DNA of 64,000 nt from Boseongicola sp. H5 (GCA_020622165.1 JACNMN010000002.1:186001-250000), one strand, 5' to 3'. Positions 33,791-45,123 are shown, numbered from the stretch's first letter. The notes: generated from the sequence alone by a model not told the origin. Numbers and translations: made by a program.

Positions 33791-35467
33791 CTATCCCGCC
33801 ATCAGGCGGGAGACCAGAACGCTGACTTCAGGTTTCTTGCCGATCTCGCTGACGCAAACCTGCCGGGCCACACGCTTTATCGCTTCTTCCAGCTTATCGT
33901 CGTCGCCGACGGTCCGGTCATCCAGACGCGGCAGCAACTCGGCCAGTTCATCCTCGATCATCTCGGCCAGATCGGCCCCGTTCCCGACAATCTCGGGCAG
34001 CCCGCGCAGCTGGACCCAGCTGTCTTCCAGAACCTGGTCATCCTCGTCCACGACCAGCGCCACGATGACCAGACCGTTGAGCGCGAGTTTCATCCGGTCG
34101 CGGATCACGCCATCGAACGCCCCCACAAGGGCCGTGCCGTCAAGATAGGTCTTGGCGATCTCGATCCGCTCCACCACGCCCGGCTGGTTACCCGAAAGCT
34201 CCACCATCGCGCCGTTCGGGGCGACGATCCCGTTCAGCCCCTTTTCCAGCGCCACGCGGGCATGTTCACGCAGATGGCGGAACTCGCCATGGTTGGGCAG
34301 CAGGATCTGCGGGCGGACCAGATCGTGCATCGCTTCGAGATCGGGGCGGTTCGCATGGCCCGAAACGTGATAGAACCCGGAGTTCTCATCCACGACCTGC
34401 ACGCCTTTTTCGGCAAGCGCATTCTGGATGAACCCCACCGAGACCTCGTTGCCCGGAATGGTCTTGGAGGAAAACAGGAACATGTCCCCTTCCGCGAGTT
34501 CGTGGCCCAGATACTTGCCTCGCGACAGCGCCGCCGAGGCCGCGCGGCGTTCGCCCTGGCTTCCGGTGACGATCAGCATCAGGTTCTCGCGGGGAATGTC
34601 GGTGGCCTCTTCGGGGCTGACGGTGGCGGGGAAATCGGTCAGCACGCCGGTTTCGACCCCGGCGGTCACCATGCGTTTCATCGCGCGGCCCATCAGGCAG
34701 ATGGAACGCCCGTTGGCCCGGCCCGCCTCGGCCAGCGTTTTCAGCCGGGCGATGTTCGAGGCGAAGGTCGTGGCCACGACCATCCCCTTGGCACCCGCAA
34801 TCAGGTCGCCGATCGGTTCGGGCAACTGGCTTTCGCTGCGGCCCGGATGGCGGCTGAAGACATTGGTGCTGTCGCAGATCAGGGCGCGGACGCCATCGCG
34901 CCCGACCTCGCGCCACAGATCCTCGTCAAACGGCTCGCCGACCACCGGGTGATGATCGATCTTGAAATCGCCCGAATGAACCACCCGGCCTTCGGGCGTG
35001 TCGATCACCAGAGCGGAGGCTTCGGGGATCGAATGGGAAATCGGGGCAAACTGCACACGGAAGGCCCCCACCTCGACCACTTCGGGGTACGCGCCCACCA
35101 CCTGCACCTGATCGGGGTCCTGCCCCGCATCCTCCATCTTGCGCCGCGCGTGATAGGCGGTGAAGACGCGGGCATAGACCGGCGCGCGCAATTGCGACCA
35201 CAGATGGCCCAGAGCGCCCACATGATCCTCATGCGCATGGGTAATGAAAATCGCGTCGAGCCGGTCGGCGCGGGCCGCCAGCCATGAGACATCCGGCAGG
35301 ATCAGATCGACCCCGGGCTGCCCGTCCATATCCGGGAAGCTGACGCCGATGTCGACCAGGATGAAGCGCTCTTTCCCCTCCGGCCCATAGCCGTAGAGAT
35401 AGCAGTTCATCCCGATCTCCCCCGCGCCACCCAGGGGGAGGTAGATCAGCCTTGCGCGATCACTCAT
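33791..35467 (-). CDS. rnj: Ribonuclease J
   Basis: A 558-residue beta-CASP metallo-ribonuclease involved in mRNA decay and rRNA maturation. The metal motif H77-A-H-E-D81-H82 (FITHAHEDHVG) is preceded by the LPLGGAGEIGMNCYLY start. Further ligands are in HSIPEASALVIDTPEG and VHSGDFKID, and the beta-CASP motifs in ICDSTNVFSRHPGRSE and YHVSGHANR. The C-terminal 120 residues match the RNase J family extension. Its ATG overlaps the coaX stop by 4 bases. Placement at the tail of the nuo-birA-coaX block is notable. Confidence 0.96.
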   Translation of the reverse strand: MSDRARLIYLPLGGAGEIGMNCYLYGYGPEGKERFILVDIGVSFPDMDGQPGVDLILPDVSWLAARADRLDAIFITHAHEDHVGALGHLWSQLRAPVYARVFTAYHARRKMEDAGQDPDQVQVVGAYPEVVEVGAFRVQFAPISHSIPEASALVIDTPEGRVVHSGDFKIDHHPVVGEPFDEDLWREVGRDGVRALICDSTNVFSRHPGRSESQLPEPIGDLIAGAKGMVVATTFASNIARLKTLAEAGRANGRSICLMGRAMKRMVTAGVETGVLTDFPATVSPEEATDIPRENLMLIVTGSQGERRAASAALSRGKYLGHELAEGDMFLFSSKTIPGNEVSVGFIQNALAEKGVQVVDENSGFYHVSGHANRPDLEAMHDLVRPQILLPNHGEFRHLREHARVALEKGLNGIVAPNGAMVELSGNQPGVVERIEIAKTYLDGTALVGAFDGVIRDRMKLALNGLVIVALVVDEDDQVLEDSWVQLRGLPEIVGNGADLAEMIEDELAELLPRLDDRTVGDDDKLEEAIKRVARQVCVSEIGKKPEVSVLVSRLMAG

Positions 35468-36243
35468 ATGCTGCCGTTTTCCTTGTTGTGAGAATAGATG
35501 ACCGTGAGGCCATGCATCGTCAGATCATCTTCGATCAGGTCAAATAACACATCCCCCTGTGAGAACAATGGGGCGAGGCCACCGGTGCCGATGACTTTCA
35601 TCGGACGCCGATATTCGGCCCTGATGCGGTCGGTGATTCCCTGAATCAGACCGATATAGCCCCAGAACACGCCGGACTGGATGCATTCGACGGTGTTGGT
35701 ACCGATCACCTTTGCGGGTTGGCTGATATCGACATGCGGCAGCGCGGCCGCCCCCTGATGTAGGGCTTCAAGGCTGAGATTGACGCCCGGCGAGATGACA
35801 CCGCCCACATAAGCGCCATCCTCCGCAACGACGTCGAAGTTCGTGGCCGTGCCGAAATCGACGACGACCACGTCGCCGCCATGCCTGTCGAAAGCGCCCG
35901 CCGCATTGGCGAGACGGTCAGGGCCAGGCCGCACGCCTTCTTCGACACGCGGGTTCACCGGCAGCAGGCATTCCGGCTTGCCCACGACCAACGGACGGCA
36001 ATTGAAGTAGCGATCGCAGAGGACGCGCAGGTTGAACACCACCCGGGGCACCGTGGAGGAGATGATGCAATCGGTGATCGCCACCTCCAGCTTGCGGTTC
36101 TCCATCAGTGTGGAAAACCACACGAAATACTGGTCCGCCGTGCGTTGATGCTCGGTCGAGGTGCGAAACGTGGCCAGAAACCTCTCCCCGTCCCAGACAG
36201 AGAAAACCGTGTTCGTGTTGCCGCAGTCGATGCACAGGAGCAT
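35464..36243 (-). CDS. coaX: Type III pantothenate kinase
   Basis: A 259-residue ASKHA-fold kinase making 4'-phosphopantothenate, the first step of CoA synthesis. The phosphate loop is D6-C-G-N-T in LLCIDCGNTNT, the adenosine/pantothenate blocks are GPDRLANAAGAF and VVVDFGTATNFDVV, and a second GGVISPG loop follows. Length is standard. It overlaps rnj by 4 bases and follows birA by 13 bases; coaX and birA are commonly neighbours in bacteria. Confidence 0.97.
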   Translation of the reverse strand: MLLCIDCGNTNTVFSVWDGERFLATFRTSTEHQRTADQYFVWFSTLMENRKLEVAITDCIISSTVPRVVFNLRVLCDRYFNCRPLVVGKPECLLPVNPRVEEGVRPGPDRLANAAGAFDRHGGDVVVVDFGTATNFDVVAEDGAYVGGVISPGVNLSLEALHQGAAALPHVDISQPAKVIGTNTVECIQSGVFWGYIGLIQGITDRIRAEYRRPMKVIGTGGLAPLFSQGDVLFDLIEDDLTMHGLTVIYSHNKENGSI

Positions 36244-36256
36244 TGGGGGCCCTCCG

Positions 36257-37006
36257 TCAGAAATAGATTTCGGCGGCCGGGATCACCCGGCGGCCTCTGG
36301 ACGTTTCCAGAACGATGCTCCCGGCCTCGTCCACCGTCTCGAAAACACCGGTCGTCTGCTCCCGCGCGGTTCGGGCGGTAATCGTATCGCCCAGCCGCGC
36401 CGCATGAGACAGCCATTCGGTGCGGATCGGCGCGAAGCCGTAGGTGACGAACTGCCGCTCGATCCGGTCGAAGGCGGCGGCCAGCGGGCCCAGAAACGCC
36501 TCGGGCGTGATCTGCAAGCCGGTCTCGTCCCGCAGGCTGACAGGCGTCAGAGCGCCGGGCTCCACCATGCTGCGGTCCGGTGCTGCGGCCAGATTGACGC
36601 CGATCCCGATCACCAGATGGGAGACGCCTTGGGCCGAGCCCAGGCTTTCAAGCAGGATCCCGGCCACCTTGCCGCCGTTCAGCAACACGTCATTGGGCCA
36701 TTTCAGGCGGATGGCGCCCGCCGGCACGCCGACGGCCAGAAATGCCTCGCGCAGCGCCAGGGAGGCCACGAAGGACCGCAAGGCGGCCTGCGCCGGGCCG
36801 CCTCCGGGCCGCATCACGAGCGATGCCGCGAAACTTCCCTCGGGCATCGCCCAGTGGCGGCCGCGGCGTCCTCTGGCGGCGGTCTGGTTCAGCGCCAGTA
36901 TCCATTCCGGCCCCGCCAGATCCGGCGCGATGCGGGTGGCCTCGGCCATGGTACTGTCTGTCTCGGGCAGAACCCGGCGGCCCACACCTTCAGGCCAGCA
37001 CGCCAT
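36257..37006 (-). CDS. birA: Biotin--[acetyl-CoA-carboxylase] ligase, short form without HTH
   Basis: A 249-residue biotin protein ligase that biotinylates carboxylase carrier domains. The catalytic block is TAARGRRGRHW with the preceding LPETDST, followed by LKWPNDVLLNGGKVAGIL and GIGVNL; the C-terminal SH3-like domain ends in GRRVIPAAEIYF. The N-terminal helix-turn-helix of the E. coli BirA repressor is absent, so it cannot act as a biotin repressor by itself. It begins one base after the nuoN stop, so it is almost certainly on the nuo transcript. Confidence 0.95.
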   Translation of the reverse strand: MACWPEGVGRRVLPETDSTMAEATRIAPDLAGPEWILALNQTAARGRRGRHWAMPEGSFAASLVMRPGGGPAQAALRSFVASLALREAFLAVGVPAGAIRLKWPNDVLLNGGKVAGILLESLGSAQGVSHLVIGIGVNLAAAPDRSMVEPGALTPVSLRDETGLQITPEAFLGPLAAAFDRIERQFVTYGFAPIRTEWLSHAARLGDTITARTAREQTTGVFETVDEAGSIVLETSRGRRVIPAAEIYF

Positions 37007-37007
37007 G

Positions 37008-38447
37008 CTAGCGGACAAGCGTCGCCGCGGCGGCTTCGGCCAGGCCATCCACGCCGAACAGGTTGAAGACGCCCAGAACCATGATCGCGGCGCAGGCCAC
37101 CAGCCCGACCCAGGGCACCAGCCCCATTCTGCCGTCAAGGCCATCTTCCTCCGCCCCGAAATACATCAGATAGACGATGCGCAGATAGTAGAACGCCCCG
37201 ATGACCGACGCGATAACACCGGCCACCGCCAGCCAGATCAGCCCGGCATCGACCGCGGCCATGAGCACGGCGAACTTGCCGAAGAACCCGACCATCGGCG
37301 GCACACCTGCCAGGCTGAACATCAGGACCAGCACCGCAAGCGCCTTGAGCGGCTCCTTGGAGGAGAAGTTGCTGAGCGCGGTGATTTCCGTCACGTGGCG
37401 CCCGTCCTTTTCCATCGACATGATGAAGGCGAAAGTGCCGATATTCATCGTCACGTAGATCGCCATATAGATCAGCATGGCGGTCACGCCCTGCTCGGTT
37501 CCGGCAGACAGGCCCATCAGCGCAAAGCCCATATGCGAGATCGAGGAATAGGCCATCAGGCGCTTGATATCCGTCTGCCCGATCGCGGCGATCGCCCCCA
37601 GAAACATCGAAAAGACCGCGAGAAACGCCACGATCTGCTGCCAGTCGCCCACCGCACCGCCGAAGGCGTCATGCACGACCCGGGCGAACAGCGCCATCGC
37701 CGCAACCTTGGGCGCGGTGGCGAAGAAGGCCGTCACCGGGGTGGGGGAGCCCTCATAGACATCCGGCGTCCACATATGGAACGGCGCGGCGGAGACCTTG
37801 AAGGCCAGCCCCGCGATCAGGAACACCAGCCCCAGAAGCAGACCGATCGACAATTCTCCGTTCACCGCCGTGTCGATGATGCCCGAGAAAAGCGTGGTGC
37901 CGGAATAGCCGTAGACCAGCGAGGCGCCGTAGAGCAGCAGGCCAGAGGAGAGCGCGCCGAGGATGAAGTACTTCAACCCCGCCTCGGTGGAGCGCACGCT
38001 GTCGCGCCGCAGGGAGGCGATCACGTAAAGCGACAGGGATTGCAGCTCCAGCCCCATGTAGAGCGCCATCAGGTCGCCTGCGGACACCATTATCATCATG
38101 CCGATCGTCGCCAGCGTGATCAGCATCGGGTATTCGAACCGCAACAGGTCCGATTTTTCCATGTAATCATGGCTGATCACAAGAATCGCCGCGGCGGCGA
38201 GCAGGATCGTGATCTTGGCAAAACGCGCGAAACCGTCATCGACGAACATGCCGCCGAAGGCGATGCGGGTGCCGCCGCCGGTCACCCCGATATAGAAGGC
38301 CATCACCACGAACAGGACGGCGGTGACATAGGTCAGTGTGGAGGCCAGCCCGTCCTTGGACGTATAGACCGCCGCAAGCAATCCGATCATCGCATAGATG
38401 GCGAGAACGATCTCGGGGGTCAGAATGGAAAGATCGGTGGCGATCAT
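37008..38447 (-). CDS. nuoN: NADH-quinone oxidoreductase subunit N
   Basis: A 479-residue antiporter-like membrane subunit of complex I with about 14 helices. The Mrp-type signature is [17 protein letters not shown], and conserved Lys/Glu residues lie in the [16 protein letters not shown] and [18 protein letters not shown] segments, all intact. It is the last nuo gene, preceded by nuoM (9-base gap) and followed by birA. GAGGT precedes the ATG. Confidence 0.98.
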   Translation of the reverse strand: MIATDLSILTPEIVLAIYAMIGLLAAVYTSKDGLASTLTYVTAVLFVVMAFYIGVTGGGTRIAFGGMFVDDGFARFAKITILLAAAAILVISHDYMEKSDLLRFEYPMLITLATIGMMIMVSAGDLMALYMGLELQSLSLYVIASLRRDSVRSTEAGLKYFILGALSSGLLLYGASLVYGYSGTTLFSGIIDTAVNGELSIGLLLGLVFLIAGLAFKVSAAPFHMWTPDVYEGSPTPVTAFFATAPKVAAMALFARVVHDAFGGAVGDWQQIVAFLAVFSMFLGAIAAIGQTDIKRLMAYSSISHMGFALMGLSAGTEQGVTAMLIYMAIYVTMNIGTFAFIMSMEKDGRHVTEITALSNFSSKEPLKALAVLVLMFSLAGVPPMVGFFGKFAVLMAAVDAGLIWLAVAGVIASVIGAFYYLRIVYLMYFGAEEDGLDGRMGLVPWVGLVACAAIMVLGVFNLFGVDGLAEAAAATLVR

Positions 38448-38456
38448 TGCATCACC

Positions 38457-40004
38457 TCAATGGCTGGCGACTTGCGTATCCGGCACATGCTGTGCCAGCG
38501 CAACGTCGTAATTGGTCAACAGCGCCTCGACCGAGGGGCCGATGATGTCGGTCACCAGACTGGGGTAAACGCCCAGAAGCAGGGTCATGACGATCAGCGG
38601 CGCAAAGATCATGCGCTCGCGGCGCGTCATGTCGGTGATGGATTTCAGGCTTTCCTTGATCAGGTCGCCGAAGACAACCCGGCGATACAGCCAAAGCGCG
38701 TAGCCCGCGCTCAGGATCACGCCGGTCGCCGCCAGCACGCCGATCCAGGTATTGACCTGGAAGACGCCCACCAGCGTCAGGAATTCACCCACGAAACCCG
38801 AGGTTCCGGGCAGGCCCACATTCGCCATGGTGAACAGCATGAACACCAGCGCATAGGCCGGCATGCGTGTGACCAGCCCGCCATAGGCTTCGATGTCGCG
38901 CGTGTGCATCCGGTCGTAGATCACGCCGACGCAGAGAAAGAGCGCGCCCGAGATGAAGCCGTGGCTGATCATCTGGAAAATCGCCCCGTCCACGCCCTGC
39001 TGATTGGCGGCGAATATGCCCATGGTGACGAAGCCCATATGCGCCACGGAGGAATAGGCGATCAGCTTCTTCATGTCGTCCTGCACCATCGCCACCAGCG
39101 AGGTGTAGATGATCGCGATCACCGACAGCCACATGACCAGCGGCGCCATGATGTCCGAGGCGACCGGGAACATCGGCAGGCTGAACCGCAGGAAGCCGTA
39201 GCCGCCCATTTTCAACAGGATCGCGGCCAGCACGACCGAGCCTGCGGTGGGCGCCTGCACATGGGCATCCGGCAGCCAGGTGTGGACCGGCCACATCGGC
39301 ATCTTGACGGCGAAGCTGGCGAAGAAGGCAAGCCACAGAAGCATCTGCATGCCGCCTGCGATCTGCCAGCCAAGCAGGCTGATCGGACCCGCATCGAACT
39401 GATGCTGCAACAGGCTGGGAATGTCGGTCGTGCCCGCGTCGATATACATCGCGACCATGGCCACCAGCATCAGGACCGAGCCGAGGAAGGTATAGAGAAA
39501 GAACTTGAAGCTGGCATAGATCCGGTTCGCCCCGCCCCAGATGCCGATGATCAGGAACATCGGGATCAGGCCCGCCTCGAAGAACAGGTAGAACAGCACC
39601 AGATCCAGCGCGACGAAGACCCCGATCATCAGGGTTTCGAGGATCAGGAGCGCGATCATGTAATCCTTGACCCGGTGGGTCACATCCCAGCACGCCGCGA
39701 TCACCAGCGGCATCAGGAAGGTGGTCAGCATCACGAACAGCACGCTGATGCCGTCGACACCCAGCTTGTAGGTCAGGCCCAGAAGCCATTCACGCTCCTC
39801 GACCAGCTGGAAACCCGTCTGGTCGGGATCGAACTCGAACAGAATGGCCAGCGATATGATGAAGGTCGCGGTGGTCGCCGCAAGCGCCAGCCATTTGGCG
39901 TTCTGCTGCGCCATGGCGTCATCGCCGCGCAGGAACAGCGCCATGATCAGCGCGGCGGCCATCGGCAGGAAAGTGACGATCGACAGGAGGGAATTGAAAT
40001 CCAT
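38457..40004 (-). CDS. nuoM: NADH-quinone oxidoreductase subunit M
   Basis: A 515-residue antiporter-like proton-pumping subunit of complex I. Characteristic segments are [20 protein letters not shown] (with the pumping Glu), [20 protein letters not shown] and [17 protein letters not shown]. About 14 helices are predicted and length matches the family. It lies 9 bases after nuoL. Confidence 0.98.
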   Translation of the reverse strand: MDFNSLLSIVTFLPMAAALIMALFLRGDDAMAQQNAKWLALAATTATFIISLAILFEFDPDQTGFQLVEEREWLLGLTYKLGVDGISVLFVMLTTFLMPLVIAACWDVTHRVKDYMIALLILETLMIGVFVALDLVLFYLFFEAGLIPMFLIIGIWGGANRIYASFKFFLYTFLGSVLMLVAMVAMYIDAGTTDIPSLLQHQFDAGPISLLGWQIAGGMQMLLWLAFFASFAVKMPMWPVHTWLPDAHVQAPTAGSVVLAAILLKMGGYGFLRFSLPMFPVASDIMAPLVMWLSVIAIIYTSLVAMVQDDMKKLIAYSSVAHMGFVTMGIFAANQQGVDGAIFQMISHGFISGALFLCVGVIYDRMHTRDIEAYGGLVTRMPAYALVFMLFTMANVGLPGTSGFVGEFLTLVGVFQVNTWIGVLAATGVILSAGYALWLYRRVVFGDLIKESLKSITDMTRRERMIFAPLIVMTLLLGVYPSLVTDIIGPSVEALLTNYDVALAQHVPDTQVASH

Positions 40005-40013
40005 GGTTGTCTC

Positions 40014-42170
40014 TTAGCCCCCGATCGACAGAGTTGCCCAGGTGATCAGAAGGACGATCCCCAGCACCATCGCGAAGGCATAGTGGAAGATGTAGCCCGA
40101 CTGCGCCCGGCCCGCGAGCCGGGTGAAGAAGGGGATGATGCCCATGGCCAGCCCGTTGATCCCGCCATCGATGACCTTGCCATCGCCGCCTTTCCACAGG
40201 AGCCGGCCCAGAGCGATGGCCGGCCGCACGAAGATCGCGTCATAGATCTCGTCGAAATACCACTTGTTCAGCAGGAACCGGTAGAGGATCGGATTGGTCT
40301 CGGCCCAGACCTTCGGCAGGCGCGGAGAGACGAGATAGAAGAGGATCGCCATCGCCAGCCCCAGAAGCATCGCGATGAAGGGGGAGAACTTGACCCAGGT
40401 CGGCACCTCATGGGCTTCGTTCAGCACGTCATTGCCCGGCGCCGCATGGATCGCGCCTTCGCCGGGCGCGCCGATCAGGACATAGTGGTGCTCCGCCTCT
40501 TCGGCATAGGCCGCCTCGCCCCCGTGATCCCCGCCCTCCGCGGCAGGTGCGGCCGCGTCCGCTCCATGGCTGTCCTCTGTGGCGTGTTCGCCTTCCGCCG
40601 CATGGGCCCCGGCCTCGGCATATTCGACGCCGAAGAACTCCCCGACCTCATCGGTATGGCCGAAGAAGCTGTTGTACCAGATGAAGCCCGAGAAGATCGC
40701 CCCGAGGGCCAGCACGCCAAGCGGGGCCAGCATCGTCCACGGGCTTTCATGGGCATGGTCATGGGTATGCTTGTCGCCCCGCGGCTCCCCGAAGAAGGTC
40801 AGGAACATCAGCCGCCAGGAATAGAAGCTGGTGAAGGCCGCCGCGATCACTAGAAGCCAGAACGCGTATTGGCCAAGATCGCCGCCGAAGGCGAAGGCGC
40901 TTTCGACCACCGCATCCTTGGAGAAGAAGCCCGCGAACCCGATATAGGTGAGCGGAATGCCGACCCCGGTGATCGCCAGCGTCCCGATCATCATCGCCCA
41001 GAACGTGTACGGGATCTTTTTGCGCAGGCCCCCGTAATTCCGCATGTCCTGCTCGTGATGCATCGCGTGGATGACGGAGCCTGCGCCCAAGAAGAGCATC
41101 GCCTTGAAGAACGCGTGCGTGAACAGGTGGAACATCGCCACCGAATAGACGCCCACACCGGCGGCCACGAACATGTAGCCCAGCTGCGAGCAGGTCGAAT
41201 AGGCGATCACACGTTTGATGTCGTTCTGAACAAGGCCCACGGTCGCGGCGAAAAACGCGGTCGCGGCCCCGACGATGATGATGAAATTCGTGGCAAACGG
41301 GGCATATTCCATGATCGGCGACATGCGGCAGACAAGGAACACGCCCGCGGTCACCATGGTGGCCGCGTGGATCAGCGCCGAAACCGGCGTCGGGCCCTCC
41401 ATCGCGTCGGGCAGCCAGGTGTGCAGGAAAAGCTGCGCCGATTTCCCCATCGCCCCGATGAACAGCAGCATGGCGATCGTGTTGGCCGCGTTGACCTCGT
41501 AGCCGAGGAAGCTGAAGGTCATCTCGGCCAGTTCCGGCCCCATGGCCAGGATCACGTCGAAATTGATGCTGTCGGTCATCCAGAACAGCGCGAAGATCCC
41601 CAGAAGGAAACCGAAATCCCCCACACGGTTGACGATGAACGCCTTCATCGCCGCCGCCCCGGCGGAGGGTTTGCGGTAATAGAACCCGATCAAGAGGTAC
41701 GAGGCGACGCCCACGCCCTCCCAGCCGAAGAAAAGCTGCAACAGGTTGTCGGCGGTCACCAGCACCAGCATCGTGAAGGTGAAGAACGAAAGATAGGCGA
41801 AGAACCGGGGGCGATAGCTCTCCCCCTCCTTGAAATTCTCGTCATGGGCCATGTAGCCGAAGCTGTAGAGATGGACGAGCGCCGAGACCGTGGTGATCAC
41901 GATCAGCATGATCGCGGTCAGCCGGTCGATGCGGATACCCCATGATGTGTCGAGCGAGCCCGAGGCGATCCAGGTGAAAAGCGGCTCGGAATAATAGCCA
42001 TTTTCATGCGCGCCTGGGTCGAAGGTCAGGAAGATGATCCAGCTCAACAGCATCGAGAGGAACAGAAACCCCGTCGCCGCGACGCAGGCCGCCTGTTCCC
42101 CGATCAACCGCCAGGAGAACCCGCAGATCAGCGCACCCACCAGCGGGGCGAAAAGGAGGATCGTTTCCAT
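40014..42170 (-). CDS. nuoL: NADH-quinone oxidoreductase subunit L with charged insertion
   Basis: A 718-residue distal proton-pumping subunit, about 100 residues longer than E. coli NuoL. Core motifs are intact: [37 protein letters not shown], and [17 protein letters not shown]. The extra length lies in the C-terminal third, where a hydrophilic stretch of about 75 residues rich in His, Glu, Asp, Ala and Gly separates two helices before the long lateral helix region; a smaller HTHDHAHES cluster precedes it. The insertion could be a periplasmic or cytoplasmic metal-binding loop (inference). Confidence 0.97.
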   Translation of the reverse strand: METILLFAPLVGALICGFSWRLIGEQAACVAATGFLFLSMLLSWIIFLTFDPGAHENGYYSEPLFTWIASGSLDTSWGIRIDRLTAIMLIVITTVSALVHLYSFGYMAHDENFKEGESYRPRFFAYLSFFTFTMLVLVTADNLLQLFFGWEGVGVASYLLIGFYYRKPSAGAAAMKAFIVNRVGDFGFLLGIFALFWMTDSINFDVILAMGPELAEMTFSFLGYEVNAANTIAMLLFIGAMGKSAQLFLHTWLPDAMEGPTPVSALIHAATMVTAGVFLVCRMSPIMEYAPFATNFIIIVGAATAFFAATVGLVQNDIKRVIAYSTCSQLGYMFVAAGVGVYSVAMFHLFTHAFFKAMLFLGAGSVIHAMHHEQDMRNYGGLRKKIPYTFWAMMIGTLAITGVGIPLTYIGFAGFFSKDAVVESAFAFGGDLGQYAFWLLVIAAAFTSFYSWRLMFLTFFGEPRGDKHTHDHAHESPWTMLAPLGVLALGAIFSGFIWYNSFFGHTDEVGEFFGVEYAEAGAHAAEGEHATEDSHGADAAAPAAEGGDHGGEAAYAEEAEHHYVLIGAPGEGAIHAAPGNDVLNEAHEVPTWVKFSPFIAMLLGLAMAILFYLVSPRLPKVWAETNPILYRFLLNKWYFDEIYDAIFVRPAIALGRLLWKGGDGKVIDGGINGLAMGIIPFFTRLAGRAQSGYIFHYAFAMVLGIVLLITWATLSIGG

Positions 42171-42174
42171 CGCC

Positions 42175-42483
42175 CTAGCCCTTCATCACATTGACATCTT
42201 CCACCGCAATCGTGCCGCGGTTACGGAAGAAACAGACCAGAATGGCCAGGCCGATGGCCGCCTCGGCGGCGGCAACGGTCAGCACGAAGAGCGTGAAGAC
42301 CTGCCCGGTCAGATCGCCCAGGAAGAACGAGAAGGCAACAAGGTTGATATTGACGGCCAACAGCATCAGCTCGATCGACATCAGAATGATGATCACGTTC
42401 TTCCGGTTCAGGAAAATCCCGAAAATTCCGATGACGAACAGCGCCGCCGCTACTGTCAGGTAATGTTCCAGTCCAATCGTCAT
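42175..42483 (-). CDS. nuoK: NADH-quinone oxidoreductase subunit K
   Basis: A 102-residue, three-helix subunit of the complex I membrane arm, equivalent to ND4L. The proton-path glutamates sit in [20 protein letters not shown] and in [15 protein letters not shown]. It begins with [17 protein letters not shown]. The gap to nuoL is 4 bases. Confidence 0.98.
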   Translation of the reverse strand: MTIGLEHYLTVAAALFVIGIFGIFLNRKNVIIILMSIELMLLAVNINLVAFSFFLGDLTGQVFTLFVLTVAAAEAAIGLAILVCFFRNRGTIAVEDVNVMKG

Positions 42484-42550
42484 GTCGTCCCTCCGGGGGC
42501 ACGCCCCGTGTCTCGTTCAAATCGTCGCGCGTTCGCGACGGGGCGGCGTC

Positions 42551-43165
42551 TTACAACCCCTGCCCCGGTTTCACATCCTTCAGTTCCATCGCCTTGGCCG
42601 GGTCGCGCATCATCTGGGCGATCACATCCTGGCGCTTGATGTCCTGACGGTGGCGCAGCGTCAGAAGGATCGCGCCGATCATCGCCACCAGCAGGATCAG
42701 ACCGGAAAGCTGGAACAAGAGGAAATACTGGTCATAGAGCAGCAGGCCGAGCGCCTGGGTGTTGTGCACCTCGTCCAGCGGCGGTGTCGGGCTGGCAAGC
42801 CGCGCCTCGACCCCGGCGGAGAACTCCCAGGTGCCGAAGGCCAGAACCAGCTGCATCATCAGGACCACGCCGATCAGACCGGCCAACGGCACGTATTTCG
42901 CCATCTCGGCCTTCAGCTCGGCGAAATCGACATCCAGCATCATCACCACGAACAGGAACAGCACCGCAACCGCGCCCACGTAAACGATGACCAGCAGGAA
43001 CGCGACGAACTCCGCCCCAAGCAGCACGAAGAACCCCGCCGCCTGAATGAAACACAGGATCAGCCACAGGACCGAATGGACCGGATTGCGGGCGACGACG
43101 ACGAACAGCGCGGCCGTCACCAGAATGATCGCGAAGGTGTAGAAGGTGAAATCGGCAATATGCAT
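42551..43165 (-). CDS. nuoJ: NADH-quinone oxidoreductase subunit J
   Basis: A 204-residue five-helix subunit (ND6 equivalent). Family segments: [41 protein letters not shown] (conserved, with the pi-bulge helix and its Gly), and a C-terminal [12 protein letters not shown] tail that is longer than in E. coli. It sits 7 bases after the CMD-like gene and is followed by a 67-base gap before nuoK. Confidence 0.97.
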   Translation of the reverse strand: MHIADFTFYTFAIILVTAALFVVVARNPVHSVLWLILCFIQAAGFFVLLGAEFVAFLLVIVYVGAVAVLFLFVVMMLDVDFAELKAEMAKYVPLAGLIGVVLMMQLVLAFGTWEFSAGVEARLASPTPPLDEVHNTQALGLLLYDQYFLLFQLSGLILLVAMIGAILLTLRHRQDIKRQDVIAQMMRDPAKAMELKDVKPGQGL

Positions 43166-43172
43166 TCCGCGG

Positions 43173-43586
43173 CTACTCCTCAGCCTCGTCGATGACGGCC
43201 TTGGCCAGTTCCATCGCCTTGTTCATGGCCGGCACACCGGCAAAGACCGCGGCCTGGCCGATCGTCTCGGCGATCTCCTGCTTGGTGGCCCCCGCCTCCA
43301 CCGCGTGGCGCAGGGTCAGGCGGATCTGCGGCTCGGCCACCGCGCCCTGAATGGTGAGGCCCTGAAGCGTGAGCAGAAGCCGGGTTTTCGCGTCCAGCCC
43401 GTCAGGGTTGAACTGCTTTCCCCAGAACGCCTCCAGCACTTCCGACGGGATCGTCGGCCATATCTTGTCAAACCCCTGCGCCGTGAAATTGGCCATCGCC
43501 GGATTCACGGTCTTGACCCATTCCTGGGCCATTTGCTGGGTCTGGGCGAACATCGCCTCGAACGGGTTCTGGGGGGTGTCACTCAT
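43173..43586 (-). CDS. Carboxymuconolactone-decarboxylase-like protein inside the nuo operon
   Basis: A 137-residue helical protein of the AhpD/CMD superfamily: [24 protein letters not shown] is split in the family as the helix before [31 protein letters not shown]. The Cys pair of AhpD-type peroxidases is absent, so disulfide reductase activity is unlikely. A 45-residue N-terminal helix region precedes the domain. It overlaps nuoI by 4 bases. Similar genes are found in nuo clusters of related bacteria, suggesting an assembly or regulatory role, but none is established. Confidence 0.88.
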   Translation of the reverse strand: MSDTPQNPFEAMFAQTQQMAQEWVKTVNPAMANFTAQGFDKIWPTIPSEVLEAFWGKQFNPDGLDAKTRLLLTLQGLTIQGAVAEPQIRLTLRHAVEAGATKQEIAETIGQAAVFAGVPAMNKAMELAKAVIDEAEE

Positions 43587-44077
43587 CGGTAGGGCGCGTC
43601 CATTTCAAGGTTGCGGGCGATCTCCGCCTCCCAGCGCTCGCCGTTTTCCAGAAGCTTGGCCTTGTCGTAGAACAGCTCTTCGCGGGTTTCGGTGGCGAAT
43701 TCGAAATTCGGCCCCTCGACGATTGCATCCACCGGGCAGGCCTCCTGGCAGAAGCCGCAATAGATGCATTTCGTCATGTCGATATCGTAGCGCGTGGTCC
43801 GGCGGGAGCCGTCTTCGCGCGGCTCCGCGTCGATGGTGATGGCCTGCGCGGGGCAGATCGCCTCGCACAGCTTGCACGCAATGCATCGCTCCTCGCCGTT
43901 GGGATAGCGCCGCAGCGCATGTTCACCGCGAAAACGGGGGCTTAGCGGGCCCTTTTCATGGGGATAGTTCACCGTGGACTTGGGGGCGAAGAAATACTTC
44001 ATCCCCAATTTGAAACCCTGGAAGAAATCGGCCAGCAGGAAGTACTTGGCCGCACGGCTATAGTCGATCTGTGTCAT
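43583..44077 (-). CDS. nuoI: NADH-quinone oxidoreductase subunit I
   Basis: A 164-residue peripheral-arm subunit holding two 4Fe-4S clusters (N6a and N6b) that pass electrons towards the quinone site. Ligands are in [12 protein letters not shown] and [12 protein letters not shown], both complete. GGAGG fixes the start at 44077, two bases after nuoH. The 4-base overlap with the downstream CMD-like gene implies coupled translation. Confidence 0.98.
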   Translation of the reverse strand: MTQIDYSRAAKYFLLADFFQGFKLGMKYFFAPKSTVNYPHEKGPLSPRFRGEHALRRYPNGEERCIACKLCEAICPAQAITIDAEPREDGSRRTTRYDIDMTKCIYCGFCQEACPVDAIVEGPNFEFATETREELFYDKAKLLENGERWEAEIARNLEMDAPYR

Positions 44078-44079
44078 CG

Positions 44080-45117
44080 TCAGCCTCCAATCGCCCAACG
44101 GGCATAGGCGCCGCCAAAGAGTTCGAATTTCGCCAGGAAAGACACGATTACCACCCAGGCGAGCGACATCGGCAGGAAGACCTTCCAGCCAAGCCGCATC
44201 AGTTGGTCATAGCGATAACGCGGGGTGATCGCCTTCACCATCGCGAACAGGAAGAAGAAGAAGCTCATCTTCAGGATCATCCAGAACGCCCCGTCCGGCA
44301 GCCCCGGGATCGGCGACAGCCAGCCGCCGAAGAACAGCAGCGAAATCAGCGCGCACATCAGGAAGATGGCGATGTACTCGCCGGCCATGAACAACAGGAA
44401 CGGCGTCGAGGAATACTCCACCTGATAGCCCGCCACCAGTTCCGATTCCGCCTCCGGCAGATCGAAGGGCGGGCGGTTCGTTTCAGCCAGCGTGCTGATG
44501 AAGAACAGGAACACCATCGGCAGATGCGGCAGCCAGTACCAGTTGAACAGGCCCAGATCGCCATCCTGCGCGCGGACGATATCGCCGAAATTCATGCTGC
44601 CGGTGGTGATGATCACACCGATGATGATCAGCCCGATCGACACCTCGTAGGAGATCATCTGCGCCGCCGAGCGCAGACTGCCTAGGAACGGGTATTTCGA
44701 GTTGCTGGCCCAGCCCCCCATGATCACGCCGTAAACCTCCAGCGAGGAAATCGCGAAGACATAGAGAATGGCGATGTTCAGATCCGCCAGAACCCATGTG
44801 TCGTTGAACGGAATGACGGCCCAGGCCACCATCGCCAGAACGAAACTGGTCAAGGGCGCCAGCATGAAGACCGGCTTGTCCGCGCCGGCGGGAACCACGA
44901 CTTCCTTGACCACGTATTTCAGCGCATCTGCCACGGTTTGCAGCAGGCCAAAGGCGCCCACCACGTTGGGGCCGCGGCGCATCTGGACCGCGGCCCAGAT
45001 CTTGCGGTCGCCATAGACCAGAAACAGAAGCGAGATCATCACGAAACCGATGACCAGCAGGCTTTGCGCCGCCATGATCAGCGCGATGCCGGGAGTGGTT
45101 GAAAAGAAGCCGTCCAT
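44080..45117 (-). CDS. nuoH: NADH-quinone oxidoreductase subunit H
   Basis: A 345-residue eight-helix subunit (ND1 equivalent) forming much of the quinone chamber. Signature sequences: [21 protein letters not shown], the [24 protein letters not shown] region and [20 protein letters not shown]. It is 6 bases after the small lipoprotein gene and 2 bases before nuoI. Confidence 0.98.
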   Translation of the reverse strand: MDGFFSTTPGIALIMAAQSLLVIGFVMISLLFLVYGDRKIWAAVQMRRGPNVVGAFGLLQTVADALKYVVKEVVVPAGADKPVFMLAPLTSFVLAMVAWAVIPFNDTWVLADLNIAILYVFAISSLEVYGVIMGGWASNSKYPFLGSLRSAAQMISYEVSIGLIIIGVIITTGSMNFGDIVRAQDGDLGLFNWYWLPHLPMVFLFFISTLAETNRPPFDLPEAESELVAGYQVEYSSTPFLLFMAGEYIAIFLMCALISLLFFGGWLSPIPGLPDGAFWMILKMSFFFFLFAMVKAITPRYRYDQLMRLGWKVFLPMSLAWVVIVSFLAKFELFGGAYARWAIGG

Positions 45118-45123
45118 TCGTCC

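Noticed and set aside
36444-40853. A 1469-residue plus-strand open frame opposite nuoN, nuoM and nuoL
   Set aside because: Composition is dominated by His, Gln, Arg and Asp, exactly what the antisense of membrane-protein codons gives in GC-rich DNA; the minus strand carries three intact complex I genes.
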